A stretch of DNA of 64,000 nt from Mobilitalea torta (lineage in GTDB: Bacteria; Bacillota; Clostridia; Lachnospirales; Lachnospiraceae), in assembly GCF_050433395.1 (NCBI RefSeq), contig NZ_JBNPXH010000009.1, forward strand, positions 124,001-188,000, given 5' to 3'. The notes under the pieces were generated by a model. The model ran no database searches. It was not told the origin of the DNA and saw only the letters and a list, made by a program, of their open reading frames with translations. The translations under genes were made by a program, and so were the position numbers. Below are positions 6,705 through 13,885 of this stretch, one piece after another; position 1 is the first letter of the stretch; the number at the start of each line of letters is the position of its first letter.

Positions 6705-7650
6705 GACACCTTACCTTTCCTCCCCGCAGCTCCCTCCATTCCGGTACTGCTTTCCTGCAGTGCTCCCTTCTTCTCCCGCACCTTTCATAAAAGCTGCAGC
6801 CGGAGGGTACCTCTCCCGGAAGAGGCTGGCTTCCTTCCACCGCCCTAAACTCCCTGTCAGGCAGGGCGTGCAGAAGCGCTCTTGTGTACGGATGGCGGAG
6901 ACTCTCTCCATTTCCTTCAAAGTCCCCGGCTCCGGCGGTTTCCAGAGTGCTTCCCGCGTAGAATATGGATATCCTGTCAGCAATTCTTAATGCCGCATTA
7001 ATATCGTGGGTTATCATCAGCACCGCCTTATTGCTGTCTGCCAGTTCCCTGAAATCCTTCAGAGCCTCGTCCAGAGCCCTGGCGTCCAATCCGGGCGTCG
7101 GTTCATCCGCAATCACTACCCGGCTGTCCGAGGCCAATGCCGTGCTCAGAAGCACCTTTCTCGCCATTCCTCCCGAGAGCTGGTGCGGATAATACTCTTC
7201 CACCTCATCCCCAAGCCCGTACCGGTTCAAAATACTTCTTATGAGACCTTCCTTGTGATGAGAGCTTCCCTTCTGCAGGAGCTCTGCGTCCCGGAGGGAG
7301 ATTCCGATCTGCTTCTTCACCTTCATCAGGGGATCAAGATAGTTCACCGACTGGGGAATCAGGACAATTTCCCTTCCCCGCAGATGCTTCCTGTCCTTTT
7401 CCGTCAACAGCCGGTCCCGGTAATAAATCCGTCCCTCTGCAACCGCATTTTCCGGGAGTATTCCCAGGATGGCGTGGGCCAGGAGACTTTTGCCGGAACC
7501 GCTTGAGCCTACGACCGCAAGGATCTCCCCTTCATATAAGTCAATATCCAGATTGGTGATGGCCCTCATCTCACTCCGCCTCAGTCCCCGGGTATACTGG
7601 GAAAAGCTGACGCCAAGGCCTTCCACCTTCAATATTGGTTTCTTCTCCAT
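6691..7650 (-). CDS. nickel/peptide ABC transporter ATP-binding protein (OppD/NikD-like)
   Basis: A 319-residue ABC ATPase: Walker A 'VVGSSGSGKSLLAHAILG', signature 'LSGGMARKVLL', Walker B 'RVVIADEPT', and the C-terminal oligopeptide-transporter domain with clustered cysteines ('GCSFYERCGRRREHC'), which is diagnostic of the Opp/Dpp/Nik class. The signature motif has MARK instead of the usual MRQR. It lies 47 bases after the NikC-like permease gene with AGGAGGG upstream, in the same operon. Confidence 0.9.
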   Translation of the reverse strand: MEKKPILKVEGLGVSFSQYTRGLRRSEMRAITNLDIDLYEGEILAVVGSSGSGKSLLAHAILGILPENAVAEGRIYYRDRLLTEKDRKHLRGREIVLIPQSVNYLDPLMKVKKQIGISLRDAELLQKGSSHHKEGLIRSILNRYGLGDEVEEYYPHQLSGGMARKVLLSTALASDSRVVIADEPTPGLDARALDEALKDFRELADSNKAVLMITHDINAALRIADRISIFYAGSTLETAGAGDFEGNGESLRHPYTRALLHALPDREFRAVEGSQPLPGEVPSGCSFYERCGRRREHCRKAVPEWRELRGGKVRCHDAT

Positions 7651-7697
7651 CCTCCGGCCCTCCTTTCCTGTTTCGGTTTCTCACTAATTCTTTCCCA

Positions 7698-8543
7698 TTA
7701 CCTTCGGTATGCCGTCTTCGGATTCAGCATGGTTTCCATGTTCTTTCCCAGCCGGTCCACCAGCATGGAGACAGCCGCCAGGGATATCCCCGGAAAGAAT
7801 GCCAGCCACCATTTGCCGCCCGTCAGGTATTTCATGGACTCCGACAGAATCACGCCGATTGCCGGCTCGTGGGGCGGAAGTCCGAAGCCCAGAAAGGTAA
7901 TGGAGGCCTCATGAAGGATGGCGTGGGGAAAGATCAGAACAACTCCGACAATCAGCTGGGGAATGATATGGGGAAAGACATGCTCCCAGGCAATGTACCA
8001 CCGGCTCCTGCCCATCTGCTTTGACACCTTGGCATACTCTGCCTCCCGAATCTGCATTACCTCCGCTCTGATTACCCTGGTTAGGGAGGTCCAGTGAGTC
8101 AGGGTGACCCCTGTGACAATTCCTCTGATTCCCCCTCCGCAGGCCATGGAGATCAGTATAATCAATATGGCATGGGGTACCGAAAGCATCAGATCAATCA
8201 GCCATGCCAGAAGAGCGTCCGTTTTTCCGCCCAGCAGCGGACCGAAGATCCCCAGCACCACCGCAATCACACCGCTGATCACCGCGGACAGTACCCCTAT
8301 GGTCATGCTCAGGGAAAGCCCCTTCAAAGTGCGGAGCAGCATATCCCGTCCGGTCCAGTCGGTTCCGAAGGGATGCTGCCGGGAAGGCGGCTGAAAAATA
8401 TTTCCCAGATCTACCATCAGCGCGTCCTCGCTGATCCGGCTTCCAATGATAAGCACCGCCAGGAATAAAACGGACAGAAGCCCTATCTGGAGTATGGTCT
8501 TTTCCCTGATTCCAAGCTTCGGGAGACATCTGCTCTTTCTCAT
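7698..8543 (-). CDS. nickel/peptide ABC transporter permease (DppC/NikC-like)
   Basis: A 281-residue inner-membrane permease. It has an N-terminal membrane helix at about 18-36, then 'HPFGTDWTGRDMLLRTLKGLSLSMTIG', the hallmark entry motif of DppC/OppC/NikC proteins. The EAA loop 'EYAKVSKQMGRSRWYIAWEHVFPHI' contacts the ATPase. About six membrane segments are expected. Its ATG overlaps the stop of the partner permease gene (ATGA), so the two are translated together. Confidence 0.92.
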   Translation of the reverse strand: MRKSRCLPKLGIREKTILQIGLLSVLFLAVLIIGSRISEDALMVDLGNIFQPPSRQHPFGTDWTGRDMLLRTLKGLSLSMTIGVLSAVISGVIAVVLGIFGPLLGGKTDALLAWLIDLMLSVPHAILIILISMACGGGIRGIVTGVTLTHWTSLTRVIRAEVMQIREAEYAKVSKQMGRSRWYIAWEHVFPHIIPQLIVGVVLIFPHAILHEASITFLGFGLPPHEPAIGVILSESMKYLTGGKWWLAFFPGISLAAVSMLVDRLGKNMETMLNPKTAYRR

Positions 8544-9529
8544 AGGCTCCGCCCCTCCTTAATTCTTGGATCAATCCTTCTGTAAAGCAGATCTGCCGCC
8601 AGATTGCCCGTATAAATAAACAGCACGCTGATTATGGTAATTCCCATGAGCAGAGGCACATCTCCCCGCAATCCTGCCTGCACCGTAGCCATACCCAGTC
8701 CGGGGTAGGAAAATACCTGCTCCACAAATACCGCTCCTCCAAACAGCTCTCCGAAGGACAGAAACTGCAGGGTCACAGCCGGCAGGGAGATATTCTTAAG
8801 GACATGATGAAAGACGATTTCCCTCTTCGTCTCTCCTCTGGCTCTTGCGAAGATAATGAAATCCTCCGTCAAAATTTCTACTGTCTTTTCCCTTGTATGC
8901 ATGCAGATATTGGCTATTCCCACCACTGCCAGAGTAAGGGAGGGGAGAACCAGGTGGGACAGCCGGTCTGCCAGGCTTACTTCTGAAGAAACCACCCCAA
9001 GGGGTACGGACAGCCCTACCGGAAACCACCCCAGTCTCACAGAAAAGATCATTACAAACAGAATTCCGATCCAAAAGGCAGGGGTGGCTATTAAGATATG
9101 ACAATATGCCCGAATTACCCTGTCTATTATTTTTCCTTCCTTCATTCCCGCCAGGACACCGAGAACAAAGCCGATGATCCCCGACAGCACCCAGGCAACT
9201 CCCATAAGCAGGAGGGAGGTAAGGAATTTCTGTCCGATTACCTCCATCACAGGGCGGCGGTATATGATGGAATTCCCCCAATCCCCTTTTATCATGGAGG
9301 TCAGCCACGCCATGAAACGCGGGAGCGGCGGCTTATTCAGCCCCCATTGCTCCGCGATCAACGCCCTCTGCTCCGCCCCCACCTTGGTGCTGGTTCCCAC
9401 ATAGGCGGTGATGGGATCGATGGGGGATAACTCCATCAGCACAAAGGTCAGTATGCTTACGGAAAGGAGCAATATCAAAAGTTTTACCGCCTTTTTGACT
9501 AAAAACAGAACCAGACTATTCCTTCTCAT
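8540..9529 (-). CDS. nickel/peptide ABC transporter permease (DppB/NikB-like)
   Basis: A 329-residue permease with the DppB/NikB layout. An N-terminal helix leads to 'LSPIDPITAYVG' and a 'GLNKPPLPRFMAWL..MIKGDWGNSIIYRRPV' loop. The EAA-type loop is 'DFIIFARARGETKREIVFHHVLKNISLPAVT'. C-terminal helices end in 'LLYRRIDPRIK', the standard family ending. GGAG lies ahead of the ATG at 9529, only 3 bases after the substrate-binding protein gene. It pairs with the NikC-like permease to form the membrane channel. Confidence 0.92.
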   Translation of the reverse strand: MRRNSLVLFLVKKAVKLLILLLSVSILTFVLMELSPIDPITAYVGTSTKVGAEQRALIAEQWGLNKPPLPRFMAWLTSMIKGDWGNSIIYRRPVMEVIGQKFLTSLLLMGVAWVLSGIIGFVLGVLAGMKEGKIIDRVIRAYCHILIATPAFWIGILFVMIFSVRLGWFPVGLSVPLGVVSSEVSLADRLSHLVLPSLTLAVVGIANICMHTREKTVEILTEDFIIFARARGETKREIVFHHVLKNISLPAVTLQFLSFGELFGGAVFVEQVFSYPGLGMATVQAGLRGDVPLLMGITIISVLFIYTGNLAADLLYRRIDPRIKEGRSL

Positions 9530-9532
9530 CCT

Positions 9533-11140
9533 TTACTCCCATGTCCATTCATTTACATTATCAAAAATTCGTCCCCCATGGGGCTGCACCACGGGATTTC
9601 CGAAGGAAAAGCCTTCTGCCGCAAGATATACATGATTGGCATTGACAAGCCAGCAGTAGGGGGCATCCCCTCTTGCCGAGGCTGTCGCCTGAAGAGCCTT
9701 CCAATGGGGAAGGGCCTCCGCCTCATCACTGGAATTCAGCGCCAGGTCAATGCATTCGTTGGCATATTCATTGTTATAGCAGCCGGAATTATCCCAGGCA
9801 ACCGTTCCTCCTGCTATGCCTCCGTAATAGAGGTTATACAGCTCGGATGGATCCCCTGAACCAAAGCCGTACAATACCGCCTGGCTGTGAATATCAGGAA
9901 GAATGGTATCCCAGGTCACCATCCTGAGATTAATTTTGATTCCAATCTGCTTTGCCACATTGACACATTCCAGCGCCAGCTCCTGCCGGTAGGCTCCTTC
10001 AGTATACAGTAATTCAAATTCTGCGGCAAGGCCGTTCTTTTCCACGATCCCGTCACCGTCGGTATCCTCCCAGCCGCCTTTCTTAAGAATGCTTACGGCC
10101 AGCTCTGTGTTGGCATATTCCGTCGGCTCCAGTACGGTCTCCTCATTAAGCCAGGGCATCTTCTCCAGTCCGGTGGTGGAAACAGTCCCATAGCCGTTCA
10201 GTATCCCATCCACCATTCTCTTCCGGTCAACTGCCGCATTCATTGCTTTCCGAATGGCTATGTCGCTGGTAACATTATTCCCCATAACCGCCCCGTCCTG
10301 TGCTGGATTTCCCTCATTGGGTATCATGGGAAAGCAGATACCATAGCATTCAATGCTGGGAATATCGATGATCTGCCCTGCATTCCCGGCGGTATCCGCC
10401 AGGCTGCCTGTTATCTGTGCCACGTCCGCTTCCCCGTTTTTCACCGCGGAATAGGCGGTGTCCGCCTCCAGGAATACCATGGTCAGCTTCTTAATCTTTG
10501 GTATATCACCGTAATAAGCTTCATTCGCTTCAAAGATAACCTGCTGTCCCTTATCCCATTGCACAAACCGGTAGGGTCCCGATCCGATCGGGTGATCCTT
10601 GAAATTCTCATCATGGGCATGGCGGGGGATAATCCCCAGGTAGGCCAGCCTTTCCAGGAAAGGAGAATAGGGCTTGATCAAACTGAATTCCACCGTATGC
10701 TCATCCAGCTCTCTGATTCCGCTGATCATGGTCAGGTCGGTCTCCGAAGCGGATTCCTTCGCCATATTGTAAGTGTAGACCACATCCTCCGCCAGCACCG
10801 GCGTGCCATCGGTGAATACCGCGTCCTCACGCAGTGTAATGGTCCACCGGAGCTTATCCTCCGATACCTGGTAACCCGTGGCCAGGTCGTTGGTCCAGCC
10901 CAGCTCCTTATCCCTTGTGAAAAGGGTGGAAAAGAGGATTCTGGTAATGGACCCGTGTCCTCCCGTGGTGGCATCAAATCCGGCCTCCGGTTCCGAACCG
11001 ATTGCGGCGATGAGCTCCTTGTTCTCCCTTCTGGTTCTGCGTCCTGATATTCCTCTGTCCCCCGGATTCTGGCAGCCTGCCAGCAGGACACCTGCCATGA
11101 CCACGGTCAGCAGCAAAGCTGTAATTTTTGTATGTCTCAT
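9533..11140 (-). CDS. nickel/peptide ABC transporter substrate-binding lipoprotein (SBP family 5)
   Basis: About 535 residues. The start is the ATG at 11140; an upstream in-frame TTG would overlap the terminator hairpin. A lipoprotein signal 'LLLTVVMAGVLLAGC' ends at the lipidated cysteine, so the protein is anchored outside the cell. Family-5 landmarks are present: 'W T.TLREDAVFTDGTPVLAEDVVYTYN', 'IGSGPYRFVQWDKGQQVIFEANEAYYGD', 'DIAIRKAMNAAVDRKRMV'. The substrate cannot be read from sequence. The short second ATPase and the sequence flavour favour nickel or a metal chelate over long peptides. First gene of the operon, behind an attenuator-like leader. Confidence 0.88.
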   Translation of the reverse strand: MRHTKITALLLTVVMAGVLLAGCQNPGDRGISGRRTRRENKELIAAIGSEPEAGFDATTGGHGSITRILFSTLFTRDKELGWTNDLATGYQVSEDKLRWTITLREDAVFTDGTPVLAEDVVYTYNMAKESASETDLTMISGIRELDEHTVEFSLIKPYSPFLERLAYLGIIPRHAHDENFKDHPIGSGPYRFVQWDKGQQVIFEANEAYYGDIPKIKKLTMVFLEADTAYSAVKNGEADVAQITGSLADTAGNAGQIIDIPSIECYGICFPMIPNEGNPAQDGAVMGNNVTSDIAIRKAMNAAVDRKRMVDGILNGYGTVSTTGLEKMPWLNEETVLEPTEYANTELAVSILKKGGWEDTDGDGIVEKNGLAAEFELLYTEGAYRQELALECVNVAKQIGIKINLRMVTWDTILPDIHSQAVLYGFGSGDPSELYNLYYGGIAGGTVAWDNSGCYNNEYANECIDLALNSSDEAEALPHWKALQATASARGDAPYCWLVNANHVYLAAEGFSFGNPVVQPHGGRIFDNVNEWTWE

Positions 11141-11167
11141 GGTTATTTTTCTCCCCCTTTGCTTTAT

Positions 11168-11214
11168 CAAAAAAAGAACGAATCCTGAACTTCGTACAGA
11201 AATTCACTGATTCG
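11168..11214 (-). terminator. intrinsic terminator in the leader of the ABC transporter operon (attenuator candidate)
   Basis: On the minus strand CGAATC pairs with GATTCG (11209-11214 / 11179-11184). An inner 8-bp stem is TGAATTTC / GAAGTTCA with one wobble and a TGTAC loop. The run TTCTTTTTTTG follows. Only about 28 bases separate it from the ATG of the substrate-binding protein. A promoter would not fit after it, so it should act inside the leader transcript. Confidence 0.75.
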
Positions 11215-11291
11215 CTGTCTCCATGACCTCTTTTTTAATTATTTAATTATGATAGATCATCCTTGATTTCGTCCTTCTTATTGAAGATAAA

Positions 11292-11308
11292 TGTTTCTTC
11301 TTGAAACA
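11292..11308 (-). promoter_or_regulatory. 17-bp inverted repeat at the 5' end of the ABC operon leader
   Basis: TGTTTC-N5-GAAACA is a perfect palindrome with a 5-base centre. It falls immediately after the predicted transcription start, so it is either an operator or the first hairpin of the leader RNA. Confidence 0.5.
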
Positions 11309-11317
11309 ACCATCGAT

Positions 11318-11346
11318 ATTCTACCACATGTATCCGTTTTATACAA
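11318..11346 (-). promoter_or_regulatory. sigma-A promoter of the ABC transporter operon
   Basis: TTGTAT (11341-11346), 17 bases, TAGAAT (11318-11323) on the minus strand. It lies between the stop of the formate/nitrite transporter gene and the attenuator, giving a leader of about 170 nt. Confidence 0.7.
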
Positions 11347-11370
11347 CCCGGCTTAATGAAATTTCGGTTA

Positions 11371-12147
11371 CTATTGTTCCTCCCTTCCTGCTTCTTTGCG
11401 TATAAGGAGATAGTTCATTCCCGATACCACAATGCCGCCTCCAATGAAATTGCCCACGGCTGACACGCATAAGCTGTAAAGTATCTGGAGCAGACTGATC
11501 TCCGCCCCGCCAAAATATGCCGCAAACAGATAGTACATATTTGCCACTACGTGCTCCGTTCCCGTAAGGACAAAGACGGTAATCGCCAGCCAGAGTGCTA
11601 TGATCTTGCTGATTTCTTCCTTGCAGCTATAGGCCAGGCAGACTCCCGTGGATACAATAATATTACATAAAATACTGCTGACCAGCATCCTTCCCAGGGG
11701 AAGATGCACCTTATGCACCGCCTTGCTCATCACCAGCTCCATGGTCTTACCATCCAGGATTCCCGACGTTCCCGTCATCCAGGCTGTTAGAAGCCCTCCA
11801 ATCAGATTGGAAACCAAAACCAGAACCAGGACTTTCATAATTTTTCCCAGCTTAATGCGTCCGGTATAAACCGCCAGCATTATCATGCTGTCACTGGTAT
11901 ACAGCTCCGCCTGCATCAGCAAAACTGCCACAATTCCCATGGGGAAGACTACCGCCCCAAGGAAATTCCCCAGGCCCGGATCGCTCAGGCCGGCTGCCAG
12001 CTTCAGATATCCGACGGCTCCAATGGCGATGTACATTCCCGCCAGAATTCCCTGGATGAGGAGGGTAACAGCTTTCTTATCTGCTTTTTGTCCGCTTTGT
12101 TTCAATATGTATTCTGTCAATGCAACAGGTCCAGTATGGGTCTTCAT
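11371..12147 (-). CDS. formate/nitrite transporter family channel (FocA/NirC type)
   Basis: A 258-residue membrane protein with six hydrophobic segments. FNT landmarks are present: 'AELYTSDSMIMLAVYTGR' (the FTS-type re-entrant loop after helix 2) and 'GTEHVVANMYYL' (the GFEHVVVNM motif with the central channel histidine). These pentameric channels pass formate, nitrite or hydrosulfide; which one cannot be told here. The ATG at 12147 follows two AGAGG repeats; the in-frame upstream ATG at 12195 falls within a structured leader. No formate or nitrite enzyme genes lie nearby. Confidence 0.9.
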   Translation of the reverse strand: MKTHTGPVALTEYILKQSGQKADKKAVTLLIQGILAGMYIAIGAVGYLKLAAGLSDPGLGNFLGAVVFPMGIVAVLLMQAELYTSDSMIMLAVYTGRIKLGKIMKVLVLVLVSNLIGGLLTAWMTGTSGILDGKTMELVMSKAVHKVHLPLGRMLVSSILCNIIVSTGVCLAYSCKEEISKIIALWLAITVFVLTGTEHVVANMYYLFAAYFGGAEISLLQILYSLCVSAVGNFIGGGIVVSGMNYLLIRKEAGREEQ

Positions 12148-12176
12148 TCCTCTTTCCTCTTTCTTGTTCTTTTTGC

Positions 12177-12237
12177 CTCCGTTGGAACTGTCCATCCGGA
12201 GATTATTCCGCTATGGGCGGTCCGGCGTCTTGGCGCC
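12177..12237 (-). promoter_or_regulatory. three-hairpin leader upstream of the FNT channel gene
   Basis: The minus-strand leader has three consecutive stems. They are GGCGCCAAGACGCC (12224-12237), CCGCCCATAGCGG (12208-12220), and CTCCG...CGGAG with an inner GGA..TCC (12177-12201). An AT-rich region with a TATATT-like -10 lies just upstream (about 12244-12249). I do not recognise a known riboswitch class in it. Confidence 0.45.
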
Positions 12238-12300
12238 TCAAACAATATAGCATACTTTTTTATAAAAATATATAGTTTTATGTTTATATATTTTATGATT

Positions 12301-12330
12301 ATAAAAGAAGAGCATGTTCCCATGCTCTTC
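12301..12330 (-). terminator. rho-independent terminator of the transglutaminase-like gene
   Basis: A perfect 10-bp stem GAAGAGCATG / CATGCTCTTC with a 4-base loop, followed on the minus strand by TTTTAT. It lies 33 bases after the stop codon. Confidence 0.85.
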
Positions 12331-12363
12331 CGGAGAAAGTCGATCTGTCTTCTGTTAACGTTA

Positions 12364-13173
12364 TTAATATTGTTTCTCTATGGTATACCGGCCGGCTTTC
12401 TTACCCATAGAGCCGCGGGCCTCGTCACTGACTGCCGCATCCAGTGTAGTATCAACTGTAACCCAGCTGCCGTCCAGATATACTTCATTCCACGCATGGT
12501 ATTCACTGACATCCCTGCTTCTTCCCATGAGAACCTTCACCGGAACGCCTGCGCTTCTGAGCATCGATGCAAATAACACGGAATAATCATAGCATATTCC
12601 CTTCTTACTCTGAAAGGTATCCTCAACAGAGGAGATATATCCGCTTACCACGGTCTCTGCTTTCTTATTATCATACTTGTAGTTTTCTACAATATAATTA
12701 TAGACAGCCTCGGCCTTCTCTTTGTCCGTCTTCTTTCCCCTGGTTAATTCAGCCGCCTTTTTGACTGCCTTCATGCCGGTATCCCAATTCACCAGCTGAG
12801 TGCTCTGCAGATAAACCGTAACCCCATCATCTGTGTCGTATTGAACCTCGTCTGACAAAATACGCTTATACTTGCTGCCCTCTATATGGGAATAAAGCTC
12901 TATTTTATAAGTTCCATTCCCCGATTGAAGAGGAACTCTGATATCATCGTTGTAATCATAGTAATAAATGATATCGTCCTTTACCACCCCTATCTTATCT
13001 ATCTGTTCTGCTGCCTGCTGACCATGAATAACAATGATGCCATTCTCAATCCCACTTTTATCAACAACTGCTTCCGCATCCTTTGCTAATGCTACGGAAG
13101 AATTATCAAATGCGGCCAGACAAATAACCGCCGCCAAGAAGCTTAATAATCCCTTCTTTATATTTTGGTACAT
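12364..13173 (-). CDS. secreted transglutaminase-like (cysteine protease fold) protein
   Basis: A 269-residue exported protein with signal peptide 'KKGLLSFLAAVICLAAFDNSSVALA' (cleavage probably after ALA, about residue 30). A beta-rich middle is followed by a transglutaminase-like core at about 150-255. The catalytic Cys is in 'KKGICYDYSVLFASMLRSAGVP', the His in 'EYHAWNEVYLDGSW', and the Asp in 'TVDTTLD'. Such proteins act outside the membrane as peptidases or crosslinkers of the cell wall or surface proteins; the exact activity is unknown. It is a single-gene unit with its own terminator. A c-di-GMP-I riboswitch ends right at the ribosome-binding site. Confidence 0.88.
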   Translation of the reverse strand: MYQNIKKGLLSFLAAVICLAAFDNSSVALAKDAEAVVDKSGIENGIIVIHGQQAAEQIDKIGVVKDDIIYYYDYNDDIRVPLQSGNGTYKIELYSHIEGSKYKRILSDEVQYDTDDGVTVYLQSTQLVNWDTGMKAVKKAAELTRGKKTDKEKAEAVYNYIVENYKYDNKKAETVVSGYISSVEDTFQSKKGICYDYSVLFASMLRSAGVPVKVLMGRSRDVSEYHAWNEVYLDGSWVTVDTTLDAAVSDEARGSMGKKAGRYTIEKQY

Positions 13174-13184
13174 AAAAAACTCCC

Positions 13185-13276
13185 CTTTCGGAAACTGGCT
13201 GCCATGTTATATTTAACGAAGGCCCTATAGCTTTGCGTCACCAGTTTTCACTGGTTTTGCTAGTATCGTTGGAAAG
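13185..13276 (-). ncRNA. c-di-GMP-I (GEMM) riboswitch
   Basis: The minus strand shows the class hallmarks. AGCAAAACC opens the P1b hairpin CCAGT-GAAA-ACTGG with its GNRA tetraloop. Then comes the invariant TGACGCAAAGC, then TATAGGGCC leading into the second stem and GGCAGCCAGTT at the 3' side. The closing P1 can form between CTTTC (13272-13276) and GAAAG (about 13186-13190). That GAAAG is part of the ribosome-binding site of the transglutaminase-like gene. Ligand-stabilised P1 would thus hide the site, giving translation OFF at high c-di-GMP. The switch direction is inference; the aptamer call is strong. Confidence 0.9.
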
Positions 13277-13391
13277 TGTCACCACTTCTATGAAATTAAC
13301 CACAAACTAAATTGTATACAACTTATACTTACATACTAACATAGAATAATTCATTTGAATATAGGTAATACAAACTAAATATTAATTATTT

Positions 13392-13472
13392 TCAACGAAT
13401 CGTGATATGTTTTGGCCAAACCAATAAAGCATCCAATCCCTCCATACAAATATATCTCACTGTGGTACTCAT
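13392..13472 (-). CDS. possible 26-residue small protein
   Basis: The ATG at 13472 is preceded by a near-ideal AAAGGAG seven bases upstream. It opens a 26-codon frame (MSTTVRYICMEGL...) ending in TGA at 13392. The peptide has a hydrophobic middle and a basic end. It lies 110 bases upstream of the c-di-GMP riboswitch on the same strand. The only support is the ribosome-binding site, so this is tentative; it could also be the end of a decayed longer gene. Confidence 0.3.
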   Translation of the reverse strand: MSTTVRYICMEGLDALLVWPKHITIR

Positions 13473-13605
13473 GCCAGGACTCCTTTGGTGAAATTTGACC
13501 CGTGTTTTTATATAAGAAGGATATGGAAAAGCACCCATGCCTTTGGCCATAATAACGAAATGTGTTAATTGACAGAACAATTCAAAAAAAATATTAAAAA
13601 AGGGC

Positions 13606-13634
13606 TTGCTTTTTTCTTCAACATAGTATAGAAT
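13606..13634 (+). promoter_or_regulatory. promoter of tRNA-Glu
   Basis: TTGCTT (13606-13611), a 17-base spacer, and TAGAAT (13629-13634) lie 15 bases before the tRNA. This is one of the few plus-strand transcription units. Confidence 0.8.
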
Positions 13635-13649
13635 AAATATTGTTCTTAA

Positions 13650-13721
13650 GGCTCGTTGGTCAAGGGGTTAAGACGCCGCCCTCTCACGGCGGAAACAGGG
13701 GTTCGATTCCCCTACGAGCTG
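13650..13721 (+). tRNA. tRNA-Glu (anticodon CTC)
   Basis: A 72-nt cloverleaf. The acceptor is GGCTCGT/ACGAGCT, with a G-U first pair. The D arm is GGTCAAGGGGTTAAGAC. The anticodon arm CGCCGCC-CTCTCAC-GGCGG has anticodon CTC. The T arm is CAGGGGTTCGATTCCCCT. CCA is not encoded. A promoter precedes it and a strong terminator follows, so it is a stand-alone tRNA gene convergent with polC. Confidence 0.95.
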
Positions 13722-13732
13722 CTAAACTTAGT

Positions 13733-13767
13733 AAAAACACTTTCAGACTCTTGAAAGTGTTTTTTTA
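13733..13767 (+). terminator. terminator of tRNA-Glu
   Basis: AACACTTTCA...TGAAAGTGTT stem with a 6-base loop, followed by TTTTTT, 12 bases after the tRNA. Confidence 0.9.
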
Positions 13768-13785
13768 CTTTGTATACAAATAATT

Positions 13786-13813
13786 GGAGTGGGATTTTTT
13801 TAAATCCCACTCC
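13786..13813 (-). terminator. probable terminator of the polC operon
   Basis: GGAGTGGGAT / ATCCCACTCC 10-bp stem with an 8-base T-rich centre, about 75 bases beyond polC. The tail on the minus strand is AATTATTTG, so the U-tract is weak, but the stem is strong and may work from both sides. Confidence 0.6.
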
Positions 13814-13885
13814 ATCTGTATTTAGAGCCATTATCTCTTATACCGGAACCGGTGCTGGGCCGCCGCTATAACCTCAATCTGCTTT

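Noticed and set aside
13392..13580. A 62-codon frame starting at a TTG
   Set aside because: The TTG has no ribosome-binding site; only the internal ATG at 13472 is supported, and is listed as a low-confidence small gene.
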